A stretch of 64,000 nucleotides of DNA, taken from assembly GCF_018398425.1 (NCBI RefSeq), contig NZ_JADPMV010000001.1:248001-312000 (forward strand). Reading direction: 5' to 3'. Under the pieces are notes generated by a model, which saw nothing but the letters and a program-made list of their open reading frames with translations, made no database searches and was not told the DNA's origin. Position numbers and translations under genes: made by a program. This DNA is from Pseudomonas lalucatii (lineage in GTDB: Bacteria; Pseudomonadota; Gammaproteobacteria; Pseudomonadales; Pseudomonadaceae). Within the stretch, counting starts at the first letter, position 1; every line of letters starts with the position of its first letter. Of the stretch, positions 16,409 through 23,723 are shown piece by piece.

Positions 16409-16427
16409 TGTAGGGCATGACGCTACA
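16409..16427. promoter_or_regulatory. Candidate Ogr-type activator site between divergent O and P
   Basis: The dyad TGTAGGGCATGACGCTACA lies in the 155-base intergenic region between the O (leftward) and P (rightward) starts. It is the third copy of the element. Its centre is 57 bp from the P ATG and 99 bp from the O ATG, and being symmetric it could serve both promoters, as the divergent P and O promoters do in P2. Confidence 0.6.
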
Positions 16428-16474
16428 GGGTGCGGCGCTACTGGGCCTCGCGCGCGGGCGGCAGCATCTGCGCC

Positions 16475-18235
16475 ATGAATGCCGCCGTTGAAATTCCCGC
16501 CCGTGATAACCGCCGCCAGGCCAAGTTCTTGTACTGGACGGGGTGGCGCGTCACCGAGATTGCCGAGTACCTGGGCGAGAAGGAGAAGACCGTCCACTCC
16601 TGGAAGGCGCGGGACGAGTGGGACCGGGCGGACAATGTAGAGCGGATCGGCGGGGCGTTGGAAGCCCGCCTGGTGCAGTTGATCCTGAAGGAGGGCAAGA
16701 CCGGCGGCGACTTCAAGGAGATCGACCTGCTGCACCGCCAACTGGAGCGCCAGGCGCGCATCGAGCGCTACCAGGGCGGCGGCACGGAAACCGAGCTGAA
16801 CCCGAAGCTGGCCAAGCGCAACGAGGGGCCGAAGAAGAAGCCGGCGAAGAACGAGTTCAGCGAGGAGCAGGTCGAGCAGCTGGTCGAGGCCTTCCTGGAT
16901 GGCTGCTTCGACTACCAGAAGGACTGGTACCGGGCGGGCAACCAGCGCACGCGGGTGATCCTCAAGAGCCGGCAGATCGGCGCGACCTACTACTTCGCCC
17001 GGGAGGCGTTCATCGACGCGCTGACCACCGGCCGCAACCAGATCTTCCTCAGTGCCTCGAAGAATCAGGCGTACCTGTTCCGCGGCTATATCCAGGCATT
17101 CTGCCGGGATGTGTGCGGGGTTGAGCTGACCGGCGACCCGATCGTGTTGCCGAACGGCGCCGAGCTGTTCTTCCTGGGCACCAATGCGCGCACGGCGCAG
17201 GGCTACCACGGCAACTTCTACTTCGACGAGTTCTTCTGGACGTTCAAGTTCGAGGAGCTGAACAAGGTCGCCTCGGGCATGGCGATGCACAAGAAGTGGC
17301 GCAAGACGTACTTCTCGACGCCTTCGAGCATGGCCCATGAGGCGTACAGCTTCTGGACCGGCGAGCGCTTCAACAAGGGCAAGCCGGCGGCGCAGCACCT
17401 GAAGGTGGACATCAGCCACGGGGCGCTGCAGCAGGGGCGGCTGTGCGAGGACAAGCTGTGGCGGCAGATCGTGACGATTCTGGACGCCGAGCGCGGCGGC
17501 TGCGACCTGTTCGACATCGAGGAGCTGCGCCGGGAGTACAGCCCGGACGCCTTCGCCAATCTGCTGATGTGCGAGTTCGTCGACGACGGGGCGAGCATCT
17601 TCCCGCTGGCGATGCTGCAGAAGGGCATGGTGGACAGTTGGGAGGCCTGGAGCGAGGACTACAAGCCGTTCGCCTTGCGGCCGTTTGGCGATCGACCGGT
17701 GTGGGTGGGCTATGACCCGGCCGAGACGGGCGACAGCTCGGGCCTGGTGGTGGTGGCGCCGCCGCTGGTGCCGGGGGGCAAGTTCCGCGTGCTGGAGCGC
17801 CACCAGTTTCGCGGCATGGACTTCGCCGCCCAGGCCGAGGCCATCCGCCAGGTAACGCAGCGCTACTGGGTGACCTACATCGGCATCGACCAGACCGGCA
17901 TGGGCTCGGGCGTGGCGCAGCTGGTGCGGCAGTTCTTCCCCAACGTGACCACCTTCAGCTACTCGCCGGAGGTGAAGACGCGCCTGGTGCTCAAGGCCTA
18001 TGACGTGATCCACAACGGCCGGCTGGAGTTCGACGCCGGCTGGACGGACCTGGCGCAGTCGTTGATGGCCATCCGCAAGACGGTGACGGCCAGTGGCCGG
18101 CAGTTCACCTACACCGCCGGGCGCACCGATAACACCGGCCACGCGGACCTGGCGTGGGCGCTATTCCATGCACTGCACAACGAGCCACTCGAGGGGCAGA
18201 CCGCTGCCAATACCGGATTCATGGAGATTTACTGA
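16475..18235 (+). CDS. Terminase large (ATPase) subunit (P2 gpP-like)
   Basis: The protein is 586 residues if started at MNAAVEIPARDNRRQAKFLY (an in-frame start at 16430 would run over the regulatory dyad region). An N-terminal helix-turn-helix (about residues 12-45, WRVTEIAEYLGEKEKTVHSW) binds DNA; a Walker A-like KSRQIGAT (164-171) and a C-terminal nuclease-fold segment VGYDPAETGDSSGLVVV follow. It powers packaging from cos. P2 gpP is 590 residues. Its stop overlaps the Q start (TGATG). Confidence 0.96.
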   Translation: MNAAVEIPARDNRRQAKFLYWTGWRVTEIAEYLGEKEKTVHSWKARDEWDRADNVERIGGALEARLVQLILKEGKTGGDFKEIDLLHRQLERQARIERYQGGGTETELNPKLAKRNEGPKKKPAKNEFSEEQVEQLVEAFLDGCFDYQKDWYRAGNQRTRVILKSRQIGATYYFAREAFIDALTTGRNQIFLSASKNQAYLFRGYIQAFCRDVCGVELTGDPIVLPNGAELFFLGTNARTAQGYHGNFYFDEFFWTFKFEELNKVASGMAMHKKWRKTYFSTPSSMAHEAYSFWTGERFNKGKPAAQHLKVDISHGALQQGRLCEDKLWRQIVTILDAERGGCDLFDIEELRREYSPDAFANLLMCEFVDDGASIFPLAMLQKGMVDSWEAWSEDYKPFALRPFGDRPVWVGYDPAETGDSSGLVVVAPPLVPGGKFRVLERHQFRGMDFAAQAEAIRQVTQRYWVTYIGIDQTGMGSGVAQLVRQFFPNVTTFSYSPEVKTRLVLKAYDVIHNGRLEFDAGWTDLAQSLMAIRKTVTASGRQFTYTAGRTDNTGHADLAWALFHALHNEPLEGQTAANTGFMEIY

Positions 18236-19236
18236 TGACTACCGAAACCACGCCGGCCGCTGCGCCGGGCATTGAGGCGTTCACCTTTGGCGACCCGACG
18301 CCGGTGCTGGATGGCCGCGAAGTACTCGACTACCTGGAGTGCTGGCTGAACGGGCGCTGGTATGAGCCGCCGATGTCGCTGGATGGGTTGGCGAAATCGT
18401 CCCGGGCCAGCGTGTTTCTGCAGTCGGGGCTGAACTTCAAGCGCAACCTGCTGGCGCGCACCTTTATCCCGCACAAGCTGCTCAGCCGCCAGGCCTTCGA
18501 GCAGTTCGCCCTGGACTGGCTGTGGTGCGGCAATGCCTACCTGGAGAAACGCCGCAACATGCTGCGCCAGGCCCTGGGGCTGCAGCCGACGCTGGCCAAG
18601 TACATGCGCCGCGGCGTGGACCTGGAGACCTACTACCAAGTGCGGGGCTGGAAGGACGAGCACGAGTTCGACGCGGGCAGCATCTGCCACCTGCGCGAGG
18701 CGGACATCAACCAGGAGATCTACGGCCTGCCGGAGTGGCTGTCGGCGCTGCAAAGCGCGCTGCTCAACGAGTCGGCCACGCTGTTCCGCCGCAAGTACTA
18801 CAACAACGGCAGCCACGCCGGCTTCATCCTCTATATGACCGACACGGCGCAGAACGAGACGGACGTCGGCGCGCTGCGCACGGCTCTGAAATCGGCCAAG
18901 GGCCCGGGCAACTTCCGCAACCTGTTCATGTACGCCCCTGGCGGCAAGAAGGACGGCATCCAGCTGATCCCGGTGAGCGAGGTGGCGGCCAAGGACGAGT
19001 TCGGCTCGATCAAGAACATCAGCCGCGACGACATGCTCGCGGCGCTGCGGATCCCGCCGCAGCTGATGGGCATCGTGCCGGTCAACGCCGGCGGCTTCGG
19101 CTCGATCAAAGAGGCCGCCGAGGTGTGGGCGGTGAACGAGCTGGAGCCGCTGCAGGCGAGGTTGAGCCAGGTGAATGAGTGGCTGGGGGAGGAGGTGGTG
19201 CGGTTCAAGCCGTTTGAGGTGAGCCCGACCAGCTGA
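18235..19236 (+). CDS. Portal protein (P2 gpQ-like)
   Basis: The protein starts MTTETTPAAAPGIEAFTFGD and is 333 residues; P2 gpQ is 344. Conserved segments include YYNNGSHAGFILYMTD, GPGNFRNLFMYAPGGKKDGI, and RIPPQLMGIVPVNAGGFGSI near the end. It forms the dodecameric portal through which DNA enters. Start and stop overlap P by one base (TGATG), showing translational coupling. A strong terminator follows within 20 bases. Confidence 0.96.
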   Translation: MTTETTPAAAPGIEAFTFGDPTPVLDGREVLDYLECWLNGRWYEPPMSLDGLAKSSRASVFLQSGLNFKRNLLARTFIPHKLLSRQAFEQFALDWLWCGNAYLEKRRNMLRQALGLQPTLAKYMRRGVDLETYYQVRGWKDEHEFDAGSICHLREADINQEIYGLPEWLSALQSALLNESATLFRRKYYNNGSHAGFILYMTDTAQNETDVGALRTALKSAKGPGNFRNLFMYAPGGKKDGIQLIPVSEVAAKDEFGSIKNISRDDMLAALRIPPQLMGIVPVNAGGFGSIKEAAEVWAVNELEPLQARLSQVNEWLGEEVVRFKPFEVSPTS

Positions 19237-19254
19237 TCACCAGCTGCACCAACC

Positions 19255-19278
19255 AGCCGCCCTCGAGGCGGCTTTTTT
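19255..19278 (+). terminator. Rho-independent terminator of the P-Q operon
   Basis: AGCCGCC and GGCGGCT arms with a short loop run into TTTTTT, 18 bases after the Q stop. It ends the rightward late transcript before the candidate cos site. Confidence 0.9.
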
Positions 19279-19351
19279 GTGCCCGCACATCCAGCAGGCG
19301 CACCAGACCGACCAGCGGCACAGTCGGAGTAGTCCAGCCCTGGCGCGCGCC

Positions 19352-19370
19352 GTCGTCCCCCCACCACGCC
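19352..19370 (-). other. Candidate cos site of the phage
   Basis: On the - strand the 19 bases from 19370 down read GGCGTGGTGGGGGGACGAC and continue GGCGCGCG. This closely resembles the 19-base cohesive ends of P2 and 186 as I recall them (GGCGAGGCGGGGAAAGCAC and a GGCGTGG variant). It lies about 115 bp past the Q stop, where P2-like genomes have their cos end. No cargo gene sits between Q and cos, whereas phiCTX has its cytotoxin gene there. Confirmation needs packaging-end mapping. Confidence 0.6.
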
Positions 19371-19548
19371 TGCGGGCTAAATAGGTCGTTATTTCTGCAC
19401 GCCTGCAGTGGAGCGTATGCGGCCATGGCTGGGGGCTCTGGCTGCGACCAGAACTGGAAGAATGCCTGCGAAACCCTGCGCCGGAGCGTGCTACATGCGG
19501 GCTCTGGGACGCCCTCACGGCTCACGGTTTTCAGTCGACACGTTGCGG

Positions 19549-19829
19549 GAGGGTAATTTTGGTTAGTTCAGTGGTGCGGTGATGCTCAAGGCCCCGTGGT
19601 TGCTGAGTTTGAGCGATTACCTGAAATGGTAATTTACGGTTAGGTGAAAGGTAATTTTTCCGTAAGTGATTGATTTTAAAAGGGTATGTCTAATGTCATG
19701 GCAACCATGAAAACGGGTTAGGTGCTTACCAAGGAATTACCATTTTATTACCTTTAAACAATCATTCTAAATCATTGAAATTAAAGAGATTTAATCCTTT
19801 ATCGAAAGCACCTAACCAAAATTACCCTC
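19549..19829. repeat. AT-rich cluster of inverted and direct repeats, candidate integrase arm-type sites
   Basis: Within an AT-rich stretch unlike the rest of the window, GAGGGTAATTTTGGTTAG (19549-19566) is repeated exactly in inverted orientation at 19812-19829. GGTAATTT or AATTACC recurs near 19551, 19629, 19650, 19734 and 19821. GGTTAGGTG or CACCTAACC recurs near 19639, 19719 and 19808, including the inverted pair GGTTAGGTGCTT/AAGCACCTAACC. The cluster lies between cos and the att core, so binding sites for the integrase or its directionality factor are likely. No gene is seen between 19237 and 20194. Confidence 0.65.
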
Positions 19830-19981
19830 TTTTGAGGGGGCAACCGAAAATTGGAAAACCGCTGCTGCCCCAGGGTACTTTCCTGCCGCGCGAAAATTGA
19901 TGGCAACAAAATGGCAACAGAAATCCACGAAAAAGTGCCCGCAAAGCCAGTATTTACGTTCGAAAATTGCTGAGCCGGGGT

Positions 19982-20004
19982 TTCGAATCTCACCGCTTCC
20001 GCCA
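19982..20004 (+). other. Prophage attachment core: 3' end of a tRNA gene (probably serine)
   Basis: The bases contain a T-loop (TTCGAAT), the 3' T-stem strand (CTCAC), an acceptor strand (CGCTTCC), discriminator G and CCA. The 5' T-stem strand does not pair (the upstream bases are GCCGGGGT, with an extra T) and no tRNA body precedes it, so this is only the 3' end carried as a phage attachment core. The intact gene should be at the other end of the prophage. phiCTX uses the 3' end of a serine tRNA gene, which fits; the amino acid identity is inferred. Confidence 0.75.
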
Positions 20005-20012
20005 AATGTACA

Positions 20013-20043
20013 CGACAAAGCCCCGATATTCGGGGCTTTGTCG
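20013..20043. terminator. Bidirectional hairpin terminator downstream of the att core
   Basis: A perfect 14-bp stem (CGACAAAGCCCCGA with TCGGGGCTTTGTCG) and a 3-base loop lie 8 bases after the CCA of the tRNA-end core. It is most simply the original tRNA terminator, now at the phage-chromosome junction. Confidence 0.85.
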
Positions 20044-20164
20044 TTTCTAGCGAGCTTGAGTTCGCACCCGGGTCCACACTTTGGCTTGGCTCTAGGGCCA
20101 GGTCCTGAGTTCCGCTATGCGCCAAGGGTCTACACAAACTGAGTGGATGCCTGACGTGCTCCCT

Positions 20165-20192
20165 GGTCTGTCCACCAGCTCCGGGACAGACC
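20165..20192. terminator. Hairpin just after the parvulin gene
   Basis: GGTCTGTCC and GGACAGACC form a perfect 9-bp stem with a 10-base loop, ending three bases from the parvulin stop. No T tract follows on either strand, so it may be an mRNA 3'-stabilising structure or a weak terminator. Confidence 0.45.
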
Positions 20193-20194
20193 AC

Positions 20195-20473
20195 TCAGTC
20201 GCGGTAGAACACCTGGACCAGGTGGTAGCCGAACTGGCTCTTCACCGGGCCGTGCACCTCACGTAGCGGCTTCTTGAAGATGATCTGGTCGATCACTCGC
20301 ACCATCTGCCCCGGGCGCACCTCGCCGAGGTCGCCACCGCGTTTGCCCGACGGACAGGTGGAATACTTGCGCGCCAGGACGTCGAAGGCCTCGCCGGCGG
20401 CGATGCGCTTCTTCAGCGCGGCCGCTTCCGCCTCGGTCTTGACCAGGATGTGGCGGGCCATTGCCTTTGCCAT
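20195..20473 (-). CDS. ppiC: Parvulin-type peptidyl-prolyl cis-trans isomerase
   Basis: The 92-residue protein MAKAMARHILVKTEAEAAAL is a stand-alone parvulin domain. It has the H-I-L-V start strand, the FDVLARKYSTCPSGKRGGDLGEVRPGQMV core and the C-terminal K-S-Q-F-G-Y-H-L-V-Q-V strand. E. coli PpiC is 93 residues. It lacks a signal peptide, so it acts in the cytoplasm as a folding helper. AGGA precedes the ATG. It diverges from the pilus ATPase gene. Confidence 0.95.
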   Translation of the reverse strand: MAKAMARHILVKTEAEAAALKKRIAAGEAFDVLARKYSTCPSGKRGGDLGEVRPGQMVRVIDQIIFKKPLREVHGPVKSQFGYHLVQVFYRD

Positions 20474-20621
20474 GACGGGTTCCTCATTTCGACTGGGCGG
20501 CTATTGTGCCAGTAGTCGGCGCGCCAGCAGAATGACGCCAGCCTCGAGACTGCTGTTTTGCCGGGAGTAGCGGCCGAATCTGGCCTAACGTATTAAGTCC
20601 ACCCAACGGAAGCACCGCCCC

Positions 20622-21833
20622 ATGGATCTCCATTCGCTGCTGAAAATCCTGGCCAGCCAGGACGGTTCCGATCTCTACCTGTCTACCGGTGCGCCGCCCT
20701 GCGCCAAGTTCAACGGCGTGCTCAAGGCCCTCGGTCAGGAGCCGCTGAAGTCCGGCGACGTGGCGCAGGTGGCCGAATCGATCATGGACAGCGCGCAGCG
20801 CGAGGAATTCGAGCGCGAACTGGAGATGAACCTGGCGATTTCCCTGGCGGGCATCGGCCGTTTTCGCATCAACATCTTCAAGCAGCGCAACGAGGTGTCC
20901 ATCGTCGCGCGCAACATCAAGATGGAGATTCCCAAGTTCGAGGACCTCAAGCTGCCCGAGGTGCTGCTCAAGACCGTGATGGAGAAGCGCGGTCTGGTGC
21001 TGTTCGTCGGCGGCACCGGCTCGGGCAAGTCCACCTCGCTGGCGGCGTTGATCGACTACCGCAACCGCAACAGCGGCGGCCACATCATCACCATCGAGGA
21101 CCCGGTGGAATACGTGCACCGGCACAAGAAGTCGATCATCAACCAGCGCGAGGTGGGGGTGGATACCCGCAGCTTCCACGCCGCGCTGAAGAACACCCTG
21201 CGCCAGGCGCCGGACGTGATCCTGATCGGCGAGATCCGCGACCGCGAGACCATGGAGCACGCCCTGGCCTTCGCCGACACCGGCCACCTGGCCATCTCCA
21301 CCCTGCATGCCAACAACGCCAACCAGGCGCTGGACCGCATCATCAACTTCTTCCCCGAGGAGCGCCGCCCGCAGCTGCTCAATGACCTGGGCAACAACCT
21401 CAAGGCCTTCGTCTCCCAGCGCCTGGTCAAGACCGCCGACGGCAAGCGCCGGGCTGCGGTGGAAGTGCTTTTGGGCACGCCGACCGTCCGCGACCTGATC
21501 AAGCGCAACGAGTTCTCCGAGATCAAGGAGATCATGGAGAAGTCGAAGAATCTCGGCATGCAGACCTTCGACCAGGCCCTGATCGATCTGGTCCATGAAG
21601 GCGCCATCGATGAGGAGGAGGCGGTGAAGAACGCCGACTCGGCGAACAACGTGCGCCTCAAGCTCAAGCTGTATCGGGACAACCCTGCCACGCCGAGCCC
21701 GGCACCCGTGGCCGAGAAGGCCGCCGCGACGCCGGCCGCGGCGAGCGCGAAGGGCGACTGGGGGCTGGAGCTGAAGCTGGAAGCGATCGAGGAGGAGGCG
21801 CCGTCCGAGGACCCGGGGCGCTCGGGGATCTAG
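20622..21833 (+). CDS. PilT/PilU-family type IV pilus retraction ATPase
   Basis: The 403-residue protein has the N-terminal PAS-like domain (about 1-100), Walker A GGTGSGKS (130-137), the Asp box IITIEDPVEYVH, Walker B DVILIGEIRDRETM and His box STLHANNANQALDR. These are hallmarks of hexameric retraction motors. The C-terminus has an Ala/Pro-rich linker (about 355-380) and ends with acidic EDPGRSGI, recalling the DDPGR tail of PilU. Overall similarity suggests a PilU-like paralogue; it stands alone here, not beside pilT, so I give no symbol. Confidence 0.9.
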   Translation: MDLHSLLKILASQDGSDLYLSTGAPPCAKFNGVLKALGQEPLKSGDVAQVAESIMDSAQREEFERELEMNLAISLAGIGRFRINIFKQRNEVSIVARNIKMEIPKFEDLKLPEVLLKTVMEKRGLVLFVGGTGSGKSTSLAALIDYRNRNSGGHIITIEDPVEYVHRHKKSIINQREVGVDTRSFHAALKNTLRQAPDVILIGEIRDRETMEHALAFADTGHLAISTLHANNANQALDRIINFFPEERRPQLLNDLGNNLKAFVSQRLVKTADGKRRAAVEVLLGTPTVRDLIKRNEFSEIKEIMEKSKNLGMQTFDQALIDLVHEGAIDEEEAVKNADSANNVRLKLKLYRDNPATPSPAPVAEKAAATPAAASAKGDWGLELKLEAIEEEAPSEDPGRSGI

Positions 21834-21977
21834 TCAGCATCGGCAGTCGTCTCGACGCCACCTTCGCCCCGGCAGCTGTACAGGAAATTTGGCCTGCCAC
21901 TGTAACTGACCCCTCACCTCGAGAAGCTTTATGTTGGCTCGGTGCCCGCGACTCGGGCTTTCGAACAGGAGACTGTG

Positions 21978-22586
21978 ATGCGAATTGCCGTGCTGACCTT
22001 CGAGGGATTCAACGAGCTGGACTCCTTTGTCGTGGCCGGGCTGCTCAACCGCCTGCGCGGCCAGGGCTGGCAGGCCCAGATCACCTGCCCCAGCGAGCAG
22101 GTCATCTCGATGAACGGAGTGCGGGTCCAGGCGCAACAGCCCCTGGAATATGCCAATCAGGCGGATGTGGTGCTGTTCGGCAGCGGCATTCACACCCGTG
22201 CGATTGCCGAAACCCCAGCCATTCTCGAGCGCCTGCAACTCGATCCGCAACGCCAGTTGATCGGTGCACAGTGCTCCGGGGCCCTGCTACTGGCCAAGTT
22301 GGGATTGCTGAACGATATGCCCGCCTGCACCGACCTGACCTCCAAACCCTGGGTGATGGAGGCGGGTGTGCGGGTCTTGGATCAGCCCTTCCATGCCCAA
22401 GGCAACCTGGCCACTGCCGGCGGCTGCCTATCGTCGCCCTACCTGGCGGCCTGGGTCATCGCCAGGCTGGCCGGGGAGCAGGCCTGCGCCGAGGCGCTGC
22501 ATTACGTGGCGCCGGTCGGCGAGAAGCAGGAGTTCGTCGAGCGGGCGCTGGCGGCGGTTCGCCCCTATCTGCAGGTTCGGCTTTAA
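21978..22586 (+). CDS. DJ-1/PfpI-family protein
   Basis: The 202-residue protein starts MRIAVLTFEGFNELDSFVVA. It has the G-A-Q-C-S-G-A nucleophile elbow with Cys99, and FGSGIHTRAIAE before it, typical of the class I glutamine amidotransferase-like DJ-1/PfpI fold. Relatives act in glyoxal/redox stress or as regulator-like domains, but this is a stand-alone domain without an AraC-type HTH. A GAACAGGAGACTGTG ribosome site precedes the ATG at 21978. The substrate is unknown. Confidence 0.88.
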   Translation: MRIAVLTFEGFNELDSFVVAGLLNRLRGQGWQAQITCPSEQVISMNGVRVQAQQPLEYANQADVVLFGSGIHTRAIAETPAILERLQLDPQRQLIGAQCSGALLLAKLGLLNDMPACTDLTSKPWVMEAGVRVLDQPFHAQGNLATAGGCLSSPYLAAWVIARLAGEQACAEALHYVAPVGEKQEFVERALAAVRPYLQVRL

Positions 22587-22655
22587 CTGACAGGGCTGGT
22601 TACCAGCCCGCCAGCTGCGTCCCGTCGCCATTGTCCGCCCGGCATCTGTTTGGGC

Positions 22656-22957
22656 TCATCGAAGCCGTGGGGCAGGCTGTTCAAGACGAAACCGAGCCCC
22701 CGGACTCGACCGCCGCGTCCCGCTCCCCCAGGCATTCCATGCTCGATGGCATCGGCGCGGTGCCAGGATTCGCAGATCCGGGTTTCCGGTTTCACGCCGA
22801 CGTCCTGCAGACGGGCCGACAGGCCGGTCAGCGCCCGAGACACCAGCTGGAAGTGGACACCCTTGCCCTTCGGCCCCGGGCGCTGCATGCCACAGACCGC
22901 GGTGTCAGGCCCCTGCAGCATCCGCGGTGCGCCCTCCCGCTCGAAGTAGCCGAAACG
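22656..22957 (-). pseudogene. Decayed VOC-fold (glyoxalase/bleomycin-resistance-like) gene
   Basis: On the - strand the stretch RFGYFEREGAPRMLQGPD, then KGVHFQLVS, LSARLQDVGV and ICESWHRADAIEHG resembles the second half of VOC-superfamily proteins. After IEHG (about 22736) the expected C-terminus continues in another frame (PGARFRLEQPAPRLR, stop at 22656-22658). The N-terminal half, with the usual FYxxLGF-type motif, is missing; its place is taken by the cupin gene. So it looks 5'-truncated and frameshifted. No intact gene is visible between 22587 and 22976. Confidence 0.5.
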
Positions 22958-22976
22958 ATCAGGGCGCTCGTTGTCG

Positions 22977-23291
22977 TCAGGGTTGGGCCCGGAACCAGAA
23001 CTCGATCTCGTCGCTATCCTCGGTGAACTCGGCGGCATGTTCGACGCCGGCCGGCACGTGATACCAGTCGCCGACCCCGTAGGTGGTGGTCGAACCCTGC
23101 ATCGTCAGGATCAGTGCGCCGCGGGTGATCACGCCATAGTTGTCGGTGTCATGCGCGTGGGCCGGGATGCGGGTGTCGGCGGGGTAGGAGGCGAAGAGCA
23201 CATCGGCGCCCTCGGCGGCGAGCCTGTAGGCATCGAAGCGGCCGTCGTACAGGGGCAGGCTCTTGATCTTGTCGGGGTACTGTCCAGCCAT
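22977..23291 (-). CDS. Small cupin-domain protein
   Basis: The 104-residue protein MAGQYPDKIKSLPLYDGRFD is one cupin barrel: motif 1 with HAHDTDNYGVITRGALIL (two His, one of the metal ligands later) and motif 2 with YGVGDWYHVPAGVEHAAEF. It is likely a metal-binding beta barrel with enzymatic or sensory role; no substrate can be named. It precedes the chorismate mutase gene's 3' side by 50 bases on the same strand, perhaps co-transcribed. Confidence 0.9.
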   Translation of the reverse strand: MAGQYPDKIKSLPLYDGRFDAYRLAAEGADVLFASYPADTRIPAHAHDTDNYGVITRGALILTMQGSTTTYGVGDWYHVPAGVEHAAEFTEDSDEIEFWFRAQP

Positions 23292-23340
23292 GCTGGGGCT
23301 CCTTGTGGGGTGATCTCCTGGAAGTGGGGTGACTCTCGGC

Positions 23341-23643
23341 TCAGCCAGGCTGCTGGGCCAGGGCCGCGTGCTCGGCGAGCTCGGCCTGGATAAAGGCGGC
23401 GATCATGCTCCGATAGACCGGCTCGACGACATCCGGGTTGGCACCCAAGGCCTGCGCCAACTCGCGCACCTTGGCGATCACCTGCTCGACCCGTTGCGGC
23501 GCCTTGACCTCCTCGCTGTTGCGCTTGAAGCGCGCGGCCTGGGCGACGAAGGCGCCGCGCTCGGCCAGCAGGGCGACCAGCTGGCGGTCGATGCGATCGA
23601 TGTTTGCCCGCACTTCGGCGAGCGATTGGCAGTGAACGTCCAT
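23341..23643 (-). CDS. Chorismate mutase type II domain protein
   Basis: The ATG at 23643 gives 100 residues starting MDVHCQSLAEVRANIDRIDR. The pattern R-x-x-I-D-x-I-D-x-x-L-V-x-L-L-x-x-R of AroQ-type mutases is present, with a second helix KAPQRVEQVIAKVRELAQAL and third helix VEPVYRSMIAAFIQAEL. It would convert chorismate to prephenate, or like PchB-type relatives cleave isochorismate; the sequence alone does not decide. No signal peptide. Confidence 0.85.
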   Translation of the reverse strand: MDVHCQSLAEVRANIDRIDRQLVALLAERGAFVAQAARFKRNSEEVKAPQRVEQVIAKVRELAQALGANPDVVEPVYRSMIAAFIQAELAEHAALAQQPG

Positions 23644-23723
23644 GTCTCGGCTGTCTCCTGGTTGGCGATGGTGGCGCGGCGAATGGCGGCGCACTAGCCG
23701 CCGCTGCCCAGCCGGCTCGGCGC

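Larger units (their letters stand above)
1..20004. mobile_element. P2/phiCTX-like prophage, structural half, open on the left
   Basis: Gene content and order follow P2: Q and P on one strand, then O-N-M-L-X, lysis genes, R-S, V-W-J-I, fibre and fibre assembly, FI-FII-E/E'-T. The right boundary is set at the end of a tRNA 3'-end-like core (19982-20004) followed by a tRNA-type terminator. The remaining tail genes, the ogr-like activator, replication genes, repressor and integrase would lie beyond position 1. Every structural gene seen is intact, so this half could still make particles. The att-cos-Q arrangement matches what I recall of Pseudomonas phage phiCTX rather than coliphage P2. Confidence 0.93.

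Noticed and set aside
16031..18142. Long - strand frame opposite the terminase
   Set aside because: The + strand carries P2-type terminase motifs; the antisense product shows no family features and spans the divergent promoter.
19549..19829. CRISPR-like array
   Set aside because: The repeats are short, irregularly spaced and in both orientations, and no cas genes are present.
19970..20004. Complete tRNA gene
   Set aside because: Only the T-loop, 3' T-stem strand, acceptor strand and CCA end are present; the 5' T-stem does not pair and no D or anticodon arm precedes it.
19237..20194. Phage cargo gene (such as a cytotoxin) between portal and attachment site
   Set aside because: Frames here are short, without ribosome sites or family similarity, and the region is occupied by terminator, cos candidate and repeats.
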